Position numbers and translations under genes: made by a program. Below, one piece after another: positions 21,140-29,342 of a stretch of DNA of 64,000 nt (positions within the stretch are counted from its first letter, which is position 1; each line of letters opens with the position of its first letter). The notes under the pieces are model-generated. The model did no database searches and was not told the origin of the DNA. It saw nothing but the letters and a program-made list of their open reading frames with translations. Source of the stretch: Nannochloropsis oceanica (taxonomy: Eukaryota > Sar > Eustigmatophyceae > Eustigmatales > Monodopsidaceae); the NCBI GenBank assembly GCA_004519485.1, contig CP038131.1, positions 688,501-752,500 on the forward strand, in the 5' to 3' direction.

Positions 21140-22828
21140 TCATTTCACTTCCCTCCCCGCTTCCTCCTTTGGCTTTCGAGTGCTATCGCGCAACCATTGA
21201 AGATATTCATCCCCCCCTCCTACAATGCCTGCCGCTATCGTCTCGGGCACTTCATAGGAATGATGCTTGAGGACAAACGCTGACAGCTCACCTAACAGGC
21301 TCCCCCGTGTTTTTGCCATCATCAATACCTCTCCACTTCGTTCGACCTTTCCCTCCCATTTGTAGACGGACTCGATGTTAGGCACCAGATTGACGCATGC
21401 CGCCAGGTCGTGATGTACGAGGCCCTCTGCGAGCTTGGCTGCTTCGGCGGGGTTAGGGGCAGTTATCCAGACAACGACAAACTCAGGGTGTTGGGGTGAA
21501 GTGGTCCCCGTGCTCGTGCCTGTGTGAGTTGGACCGCTGGTGCGTCCTGTGGCCTCATCAGATGGAGTAGCGGTGGAGATGGAAGAGGGAGGGAGGAACA
21601 CTGGCGTGGGAGTCAAGGACTTGTGGATTATGTCCTCGCCGCCTGTCCCTCTCTCCCCCCCTCCCTCGGCCCCTTCCTCGTCCCAGCCCTCGATCTCGAC
21701 AAATTGACGGATGCCCTGATACGCCGGCAAATGCTCTTCATCCAAGCGGTATTGAACCTTCATTTTAGGAGGCACGAAGCGTCCGCCTAGGTAGTGGCGG
21801 CCCCGGAAGAATGCAGCGCATCTTTTGGGCGCCGTGAGGGAGACGAGGGCCTCGGGCATGAAGCTAGTGTGATAGACGTCGCCTTGCTCGACATCCCACC
21901 CTGCATAATTGACATGGTGGTTCGGAGAATTAAAGGTGGGTTGAACGATTTGTTAATGAGTAGGTGTGACTGAATGCCATGGCCCTCCCTCCCTCCTCTC
22001 CCTTCCTCCCTCCCTCCTTCCCTCATTACCTGACGGGATATCCACCGACACAATGGGCGTAGTAATCTCGGTTAGCCTCTGCATGATCGCATCGAATGGC
22101 GCCCGTAATGCCCCCTTCGTTCCGAAGCCAAACAAGGCATCTATGACACAATCGAACCTGCCCTCGATATCCCCTGGGAGTTCCACCCCCACCTCCACCC
22201 CCAGGTCCTCGCACTGCTTGACCAAGTTGACGAACAAAGGCTTGTTCGATCGCTTCGGATAGACAACCACAGGACAGTACCCAAGATGAAACAAATGACG
22301 CGCAGCCACTAGACCATCGCCTCCGTTATTTCCCGGCCCGCAGAGAATGAGGATGGAGGCAGACCGGGCGGGTTGTTGGAGGAAGTGGTCGACAGCATGG
22401 GAGACCGACAAGCCTGCTAGCTCCATTAGTTGATCGACGGAGAAACCAGGAGTGCTCATTAACTCTTCGTCTATGGCTTGAGCTTCTTTTTGGGTGAGAA
22501 GTGTGATGCGCTGTCGCCAGGAGAAGAAAGGGGGAGAGGGGGAGGACGGGTCGGAGGAGGGTTCCATGGCGATATTGCTGTTGCTGTGAACTGGACCGAT
22601 CGAAAAGGATCGACACGTGCCTCTGCTCCTGCTGGGGGTAGTGGCCTCTTCCTTCCGTGTGGCGGCGGCAACGGCTAGCGTGGCGGACGAGGATAGGACA
22701 CGGAGGGAGCCCCAAGACAAGGAGGGGGTCAGGAACGTGATGGAGTGGTGATGTAGAGGACGAGAAGCCTTCGAAGAATGGGAAATTGATGCCAACAAAA
22801 GTTGTACGAGATGTGTCCGGCTCCTCAT
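21140..22828 (-). CDS. NAD(P)H-hydrate epimerase (YjeF_N) fused to CutA
   Basis: Two exons, 22828-22030 and 21900-21140 (donor GTAATG, acceptor ATGCAG, phase 1), encode 519 residues. After a Ser/His/Arg-rich leader (about 100 residues, possibly organellar) comes the YjeF_N fold. It includes TQKEAQAIDEELM, FSVDQLMELAGLSVSHAV, the nucleotide-binding CGPGNNGGDGLVAARHLFHLG, DALFGFG, and SVDIPSG-WDVEQG, which spans the exon junction. This enzyme interconverts the R and S forms of damaged NAD(P)HX so that the partner dehydratase can repair them. The same exon continues through an acidic and Thr/Ser-rich linker (about residues 350-405) into a complete CutA domain: FVVVWITAPNPAEAAKLAEG, LAACVNLVPNIESVYKWEGK, VLMMAKTR, and HHSYEVPETIAAGIVGGGDEYLQWL. 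CutA trimerises and has been linked to copper tolerance, though its role is unclear. The fusion is described under findings. Confidence 0.9.
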
Positions 22829-23086
22829 TCAACTGTATGGTATGAATATGAACGAGGAGTTTGTGAGTGTGTTTGAAGGGCAGGGGTGAAGCCGCTTAGA
22901 ACAAATAGCACTAGTAGTTGATGGGGCATATGATGACGATTGGAGCCTGAGGGCGGGCTTTGCCTTGCCACCGGAGGCCACAAAAGCGACATGCACAACC
23001 CTTTAATCAACACCAGCACTCAAATCCCTCCATCCTCTTCCTACGCACATCCGTAGACCTCTTCGTTCGCTTCAACGCAAGCCACC
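22829..23086. promoter_or_regulatory. Divergent promoter region between epimerase-CutA and the secretory ubiquitin
   Basis: These 258 bases separate two start codons on opposite strands, so both promoters must lie here or overlap the 5' UTRs. No clear TATA box was identified. Confidence 0.5.
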
Positions 23087-23966
23087 ATGGTCTCAAGAAG
23101 CAGTAAGTCCAAAAGCCTCCAGGTCCTGGTGATGCTGGTCCTCGCCTCCCTTATCCACACGTCCTCAGCCGCCATGGGCATGTCCCCGGGCCTGTTTTGC
23201 ACCGTCCGTGGTGGAACACAACAGCCATCCGCCTTTCAACGCCTCATGAGCGTCCGGGGTGGCATGCAGGTACGTCATGTGCCTTGTTGGGTGGATTGGA
23301 GAGGAGGAAAAGGGAGGGAGGACGGGGCTGGGGCAAGGGATGGGCTGGGGCAGACCCGGTTGAGAGTGTATGCGGAGAGTAAGCAAATGGCTGTGTACAT
23401 CAACACATTATCTTAGGTCATGTGATGATGACCAGGGAGGGTTGTGGTTGGCTCCGCGGGACGCAGGCTCAGGATCAGTGCACATTTGGTATGGCATCAT
23501 CACATGCAACATACGAGAGAAAGGCACATATGGATCTGAATGGAGGAAATTCTGCGCGGCAGGTTAAGAACTCAAAACGTGGCTGCTGTGGTCTGTTTCA
23601 CACCCCACTTCGCATCCATCGATGACCTTTTGAACCCTTAGAATCCTTGTCTTCCACGTCCACCCATATGCCCCGTCCCTCCTATCTCAACCCCTCCCCC
23701 TCCTTCTCTCTCCCCTTGCCCCATAGATTAATGTCAAGACTCTGAACGGTAAGACCATTTCGGTGGATGTGGAAGAGGGTGATAGCATTGATGAAGTCAA
23801 GGCCAAAATTGCTGAGAAGGAGGGAATCCCCCCTGACCAGCAACGTCTTATTTTTGGGGGAAAACAGCTGGATGGGCTGAAAAGCCTATCTGATTATGAT
23901 ATTGGTGACGATTCAACGTTGCATTTGGTGTTGCGATTGCGTGGGGGATGGGCATTTGGACGGTGA
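23087..23966 (+). CDS. Ubiquitin with secretory/plastid leader (sUBI/PUBL-like, SELMA)
   Basis: Two exons, 23087-23269 and 23727-23966 (donor GTACGT, acceptor CCATAG, phase 0), encode 140 residues. Residues 1-28 form a signal peptide (hydrophobic [18 protein letters not shown]). A 31-residue linker containing two RGG motifs ends SVRGG directly before the ubiquitin Met. The 76-residue ubiquitin fold aligns without gaps to canonical ubiquitin and ends [10 protein letters not shown]. Lys6, 11, 27, 29, 33 and 48 and the Leu8/Ile44/Val70 patch are kept, but Phe4 is Asn and Lys63 is Asp. Five residues (WAFGR) follow Gly76 and would be trimmed. Algae with red secondary plastids use such a ubiquitin in the periplastid space with a symbiont-derived ERAD-like translocon (SELMA) to import plastid proteins. 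Location is inferred from the leader; the transit part has no Phe right at the predicted cleavage site, as expected for periplastid residents. Confidence 0.87.
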
Positions 23967-24388
23967 AGAGAAGGGGGATTGCTTTGCACATACGTGTTCG
24001 TGAGAGGTAGTGGAGGACCAGCCGGGTGAAATAAGAAAACGAGAAAAAGAAGAAACGAAGAAACAAAGAAATAAAACAGACAAGGCGCAAGAGAAAAAGA
24101 GAAAAAGAGAGAGATCGGCGGTGAAATGTTACGGAGAGTAAAAGTGTGCATGTGAAAGCACTCGGACAAGCATTCCTCCTTCGACATTTTCTTCATTTTT
24201 AATCGCGTGTGAGTGCATGTTGCGTTGTGCACTGCAAACGTCAAAATAAATTGGGACCCCTGACTAAATGGCTTGCTTGCTCGCCCCACTTTTATCTAAC
24301 GCTATTACAGAAACCATTTTTTTTTTGCTCTTTCTATCCTCTCCATTTCCTTCCACTGTACATTGTTCCTATTCTCCTCCCTCCTCCC
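23967..24388. other. Convergent intergenic region
   Basis: This stretch lies between the secretory ubiquitin (+) and the lectin-like gene (-), whose 3' ends meet here. A purine-rich GAAA/AAGA patch at about 24030-24110 is the only compositional feature. Confidence 0.5.
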
Positions 24389-26299
24389 CTATGTTGGTGA
24401 CTTCCAATGAATTGAGTTCTCAAGATAGACAACTAACCTCCCTTCATCGCTCACAAACGCCTGGTACTCCTCATTCTCCTCCCCCTCCACATTCGACCTC
24501 CACAACCATGTGCCACTCGGCCCCCTTAACTCCAGAACCCCCCTCGGCGACAGCACCAATTCATGCCCCCCCTCTCTCCTTCCGTCCCTCCCTTCCATCA
24601 CCCTCTTCTGCCGTGCGAACGAAAAAGCGAGCAACCGCTTCTTCGCACCCCACCTCTTTTCTTCTCCCTCCCCCCACCCCTCCCTTAGCTCTAGCCTCCC
24701 CTTGCTGTCCAGCAGGAGGTGTGTGGCGGGCGCGCACCAGCCTTCCACACCTTGTTCATAGCACCTATTTCCCATCTTGTCGCCTTCTTTTAATGAAACC
24801 CCCACGCGGAGTATATGGGAAGGTCGAGGGACGGGATTTTGCCGCTGCCGCTGCCGCTGCTCGCGGTTCGCGTGATGACGACGAGTGTTTCCAGCGGGCG
24901 TTGGTGTTGGTACAGTAGTGCTGCTGCTGGGGTTGGACTTTCGGGGAGCAGCAGCAGCGGCGTCAGCAGTAGCAGCCGCGATGTTTTCATCATTGTCTCC
25001 CTGTGGCTGCTCTTGGTGTGATGAAGGTGTTGCAGTTTGAGTAGGGGGGAGGTGATTACGGGGTGTCGATGATGGCGGCCTCGGCATACCATCTGTATCT
25101 TCTCGTGTGAGAGGCTGCTGCTGCTGCTCATCATCCTGCTCCGGCACCTGCGGCTCCGGTGAAGAGTCGGTGGCTGTGGGAGAAGGCTCTCCTTCAGGGC
25201 TACGCTGCGATTCCATGTCCGGATGCTCCTCGTGATGTTCTTCGTCCATTTCTCCGTGCTGCTGTTTTGGTAATTGGGACGTGTCAAATACGTCTGCTTG
25301 CACGCATGGGCCTACGATCGGCTGCTCCAAGGGTGAAGGCCGGAAATCTGGGGCATTTTCTTCTTGTTGCTGCGGCGGCTGATGCTGGTGCAGCTGCTCG
25401 TGCTGATGCTGTTGCTCTCGTGAAGGCACTTCAGTGGCAGACACGGACGCCTCTACATCCTCCACCTGCTGCTGCTGCCCATCCGATTCCTGCTCGGCCA
25501 CACGGGCTGCGTCTCGTGCTTCCTCCTCAACGACCGAGATGTCAGATTTGGACATCATCGTGGCGGGCACCACCTTTTTCTCCACCCTCCCATTCCCTTC
25601 CCGCTCTTCCCCTTTATTCTCAATTTCTTTTACTTGTACTGGTTCTGCTTCTTGACTCTTACTCTTAAACTTCCTTTGGAGCGGCAGCTGCTGCTGCTGA
25701 TGTTCCTCCTCCTTCTTCTCCCTCTCCCCCTCCTCATTCTCCTGCTGCTGATTGATATTGGTAGAGGGAGCGGCAGTGGTGACCACCTTGAGGTTTTGCC
25801 TTGACAAGGACTCCCATTTCGATCCTCCCACTTTCTTCCGTATTGAAGCCCACGACCAAGACGTAGACGAGGGCGAGGAAGAAGAAGCTATGCCGAAGGC
25901 AATGGCATGTATGCTGAGCACTACTACCAGCAGGGCGACCAGATACGGTCCTCGCAAGCGATGCGCATCATGGTCCTCCTTGGTGGTGGCACCAATTGAT
26001 GCTATCCCACATCCTTCTTTTCCTCCTCCTCCTTCTACTCCTCCTCCTCCAGCAGTAGCATCACCATGGAAAGTATTATTTGACGGGACAGAGGCTGCCT
26101 TTCGCCGACTTCCTCCACCTCGTTTTGTCGCGCTCCCGGGAGTCGCAATCCCGGGAGTCTTTCGTCTTGATCGGGTCGGGGAGGGTGTTCTGGTGACTGC
26201 CGAGTCCCTTGCTAGGGCGGACTTGCGAGGGGAGCGTCGCCGGGAAGGTGATTTAGATGGCGAGATTCCTTTAGCGCTGGCCCCGCGCACCTTGGCCAT
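24389..26299 (-). CDS. Single-pass membrane protein with bulb-lectin-like C-terminal domain
   Basis: A 636-residue protein from the ATG at 26299, without introns. Residues 1-70 are strongly basic and rich in SP/TP motifs (SKSPSRRRSPRKS, RTPSPTRSRRKTPG). One membrane segment lies at about 118-138 (YLVALLVVVLSIHAIAFGI). Then come some 330 residues of low-complexity Glu/Gln/Pro/Ser sequence with CAG-type Gln runs. The last 140 residues look folded: HELVLSPRGVLELRG, WLWRSN, then YQAFVSDEGRLVVYLENS and a final IHWKS. This hhhxxxGxLxhx...W...hxxxGxLVhY pattern is that of the mannose-binding bulb-lectin (beta-prism II) fold. The topology would place a basic, phosphorylatable tail in the cytosol or nucleoplasm and the lectin in the ER/perinuclear lumen, or at the cell surface. 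I know no named homologue, and the lectin call is by pattern only. Confidence 0.72.
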   Translation of the reverse strand: MAKVRGASAKGISPSKSPSRRRSPRKSALARDSAVTRTPSPTRSRRKTPGIATPGSATKRGGGSRRKAASVPSNNTFHGDATAGGGGVEGGGGKEGCGIASIGATTKEDHDAHRLRGPYLVALLVVVLSIHAIAFGIASSSSPSSTSWSWASIRKKVGGSKWESLSRQNLKVVTTAAPSTNINQQQENEEGEREKKEEEHQQQQLPLQRKFKSKSQEAEPVQVKEIENKGEEREGNGRVEKKVVPATMMSKSDISVVEEEARDAARVAEQESDGQQQQVEDVEASVSATEVPSREQQHQHEQLHQHQPPQQQEENAPDFRPSPLEQPIVGPCVQADVFDTSQLPKQQHGEMDEEHHEEHPDMESQRSPEGEPSPTATDSSPEPQVPEQDDEQQQQPLTREDTDGMPRPPSSTPRNHLPPTQTATPSSHQEQPQGDNDENIAAATADAAAAAPRKSNPSSSTTVPTPTPAGNTRRHHANREQRQRQRQNPVPRPSHILRVGVSLKEGDKMGNRCYEQGVEGWCAPATHLLLDSKGRLELREGWGEGEEKRWGAKKRLLAFSFARQKRVMEGRDGRREGGHELVLSPRGVLELRGPSGTWLWRSNVEGEENEEYQAFVSDEGRLVVYLENSIHWKSPT

Positions 26300-26816
26300 G
26301 ATTTATTTCTCCCTGTACCGCAGGTATTTATCGATGATCGTGATTTTCCAGTTCGGTGTGGCAGGCATGTCTGAGTGAACATGGAACTTAAGGTTAGGGA
26401 AGGGAAGAAGAGCTTATCACATCCAATTAAACCAATGTATCACACGTAAGGTTAATTGTGCCTCCCTTTGCTAGGGCCCTTGTTGTAAGGTAGGCTGTCG
26501 TCGTCGTGAGTGTGATATTAGAAATGGTCCGCTTTGCTGCTTCGGCGAGGACAGAAACGGACTGCCAACCCGTACCCGAGGTGCCCTGCTAGTAGTGAGA
26601 TCTGTGTCTGTGCGTCCTTTAGCCCATTTTGCTCCCAAGAATCCTCGTCAAGCGCATCCTTAAATTGGTGACCTCTCCCACCCGCCTGATCCCTCCACCA
26701 CAGCATCCACTGTTACGGCCTGCCTGGCCCAAGGAGCTGAAGACCTGAGGCTCGCCTCCTTGTATCGCGGAGACCCATTTTGCCAGGCTGCGCCACCATC
26801 CGCAGCACCGACAATT
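26300..26816. promoter_or_regulatory. Divergent intergenic region
   Basis: This 517-base gap separates the lectin-like gene (-) and the plastid-directed unknown (+). No motif-bearing frame is seen. The open frame of the plus gene extends to 26760 but has no ATG before 26817. Confidence 0.5.
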
Positions 26817-27443
26817 ATGAGAATACCTCGTCAGCGACATGGTGTCCTGCTCTTAGTTCTGTGCCTGTACCGGGGCCTGCCGCTATTTTCCGCCTTCCAT
26901 AACACTCTCCTCTCTCGTCGGCTCGCCCAGCGGCTAGCTTTATCATCCTCCTCTTCGCAATCACACCCCTTGCATTCGTCAAGCAGCACCGTTGCCGTGC
27001 AACGTGCGAGCGAACCATCCAAGTCAACAGAAAAGGGGAAGCCATTGCCGGTGTCGCCTGTGCCTCTAATACCAGAGATTCCAACAAAAACAGCCCCTTC
27101 AAAAGAAGCAGACATGTCATTGGTGGCCTCGTTAGCCTTGTGGGAAGTGATCCGAGAGCTGGGACAGCGCCAGGTCAATTTTACCGTCTTGCAGCCACGC
27201 GAAGAGCTCAACGAGCTACTTCTTGAAGCTCGGCAAGGGAAAAGTGTCGGTGCCCACAGCGGCATTAGCGGCAATAACAGCACTGCTGCGACGACCAACA
27301 GGAGTTCACTTCCCACCCCTCTCGTACTTGGAAAAGAGGTTAAGGTAGAGGAGGACGCAAGCTTGCACGATCTAGAAAAGGAAGGAGAGGTAACAGAGAA
27401 TAAAAGTGCATCTGTCTTTCCTCCTTCCTCCGTTCTCCCCTTG

Positions 27444-27484
<41 letters not shown>

Positions 27485-27667
27485 TCCTCCTCCTTCTTCT
27501 TCTTCTTCTTCTTCTTCTTCTTCTTCTTCTACTTCCTCCTCCTCCTCCCCTTCCTCCTCTTCTTCTTCTCCACCTCCTCTTCTTTCTCCCCTCGCCGCAG
27601 TTCCCAAACCTAAAGCCTCCTCCCCCAAACCGTTTTCGGAGACACCAGTACCACCACCATCACCACC

Positions 27668-27699
<32 letters not shown>

Positions 27700-28988
27700 C
27701 TCCAAGCGAACGTGAGAGCCGATCCCTTCCCCCTCCTGCTCTAGCAGCAGCAACTGTACCTGTCTTCACCTCCATTGCGGATGCTCTGGCATGGGCGTGC
27801 ACGTTATCCGCAGAAGAAATATTGGTCGAGTTGGATTTTCTGCATATCGAGGAAGGGGCAGAGGGAGGGAGGGAGGGGTTGAGGCATGCGGAGCTGGCTA
27901 GGCTGTTGGCGAGAGCGGTATTGGTGGAGAGAGCGAGTGGGGGAGGGAAGGAGGAAGGGATGCCAGGCAAGGCAACGCTACCGATAGCGATGACGGGCAG
28001 CAGTGTTGCTGCTGATGCTGGAGCTTCACAAAAAACGAAGGGGGTTGTACGTCCTCTTCCCTCTCTTGTGGCAAATGCCAAGTCCAAGGCGCGGCAACGG
28101 CGTCTGCTGGAGCAGCAGCAGCAGCAGCAGCACCTGCATGGAGACGGGGCAGGAAAAGTGGGAGTTACAGAGGACGAAGAGGGGGGAATTAGGGGGGGAG
28201 GGAGGGAGGGCCACGTGCTTGACCTAGAGCACGCCCAAGAGGAGTTAGCAGCCCTTCGACGCCGAGCATTGGAGACTGCCGCATCCTTAGATAGCACAGG
28301 CAGCAGCAGCAGCAGCACGAAAGGTGCCACGCGAGGTCGAATTCCTTCTTCATCTTCCTCTTCCGCCTCCTTCCCCTCCTCCTCCTCTAGCAGCCGTCGA
28401 CCTCCTCATATCAGCAAGAAGACCAACAAAGGCAACAAATACAGCTCTCGCGGTGCATCTCTGTTTAACGACGCCTACGACCAAGTCAAATTCTCAGAAG
28501 GCGGGGACCTCGCCCTCCGGGTATTTGAAAAGATGAATCGAGGCACAGATAAAGCCCGTTATTGGGCTACTTATGCAAAGGGCATGGCCCGCGACGCCAT
28601 TATCGCTGCCTCTCTCAACGAACAAGACGCTGATCGCCGCACCCATCAAAAGAAGAGCGGGAAAACAAGTGCATTGCAGCAGAAATCGAGGAAGTTGTTA
28701 GGGCCGCGAGGGAGAGGGTGGTCGAAGCTGATGGGGCATGTGACGCGGGCATGGGCGGAGAGTGCGTGGCAAGTGGTCATGGCCTTGGCGAGCTGGGCGG
28801 GAGGAGGTCTACTGCCGGGGCGATACGTTCTGTTGGGCGCAGGGGTGTTCGCAATGCTATTGAGGCAGGGAGTTGGGACGTTTTTCGCGGCCTTGTTGGT
28901 AGTGCGGACGTGCTCGAGTACGTTGAGGAATATGATTGAGGATGATGAGGATGAAGGGATGGAGGGAGCGATGGGGGTAGGGTTTTGA
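26817..28988 (+). CDS. Unknown plastid-directed protein with C-terminal membrane segment
   Basis: A 723-residue protein from the ATG at 26817, uninterrupted. The leader reads MRIPRQRHGVLLLVLCLYRG, then LPLFSAFHNTLLSRRLAQRL. This is a signal peptide ending in an S-A-F junction followed by a basic Ser-rich transit peptide, typical for a secondary plastid. The middle is low complexity: poly-Ala from a (GCT)n tract (about 27445-27481), poly-Ser (27495-27540), and Pro/Thr runs. Two parts look folded. One is an acidic helical segment (ADALAWACTLSAEEILVELD...HAELARLLARAVLVER). The other is a C-terminal block starting SLFNDAYDQVKFSEGGDLAL and containing GTDKARYWATYAKGMARDAI, followed by one or two membrane helices (WQVVMALASWAGGGLLPG; LLGAGVFAMLLRQGVGTFFA) and an acidic tail. 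I do not recognise a family. Its 3' end is tandemly duplicated downstream. Confidence 0.7.
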
Positions 28989-29088
28989 TGGGGCAGGGGG
29001 TTGGGATGTATTGCACAGCCTTGTTGGTAGTGCGGACGAACTCGAGTACGTTGAGGAATGTGATTAAGGATGAGGAGGAGGAAGGGGG
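28864..29088 (+). repeat. Tandem duplication of the 3' end of the plastid-directed gene
   Basis: Bases about 28864-28960 (coding) recur at about 28992-29088 (after the stop), an offset of 128. Shared blocks include CCTTGTTGGTAGTGCGGACG and CTCGAGTACGTTGAGGAAT. Copy 2 differs at scattered positions and lies in the presumed 3' UTR. Confidence 0.9.
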
Positions 29089-29342
29089 GAGGGAGGAGGG
29101 GAGAGAGGAAACGGTTGGGGAGAGGAGGGATTTTTGAGAAACAAGGGTGGATGTACAAAGATGTTTCTAACAACCATTTCCATCTTCTGTTTGATAACTT
29201 GTCATGTTTAGTTTCCAGAGTCAAAGGATGAGATAAAGAAGCATTTAGAGTAAATTATACAATTAGCGTACAGAATCTTCTACTTTTGCCTCCCAATTTT
29301 ATTCATCAACGAATAGTTGTCTAAACATGCTTTTTAAAAATA
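28989..29342. other. Convergent intergenic region
   Basis: Beyond the duplicated 3' fragment, this gap becomes AT-rich (29200-29340), consistent with facing 3' UTRs of the plastid-directed gene (+) and XPG (-). No gene is seen. Confidence 0.5.

Noticed and set aside
24268-24918. A 216-codon plus-strand Pro/Ser/Thr-rich frame opposite the lectin-like domain
   Set aside because: The opposite strand carries the ordered beta-rich sequence with a stop and start in register; this frame is its shadow.
26831-28330. A 499-codon frame on the minus strand opposite the plastid-directed gene
   Set aside because: It is composed of Glu, Val, Ala and Gly runs that mirror the Ser/Pro/Ala/Thr triplet repeats of the plus-strand gene; no motif or targeting signal.
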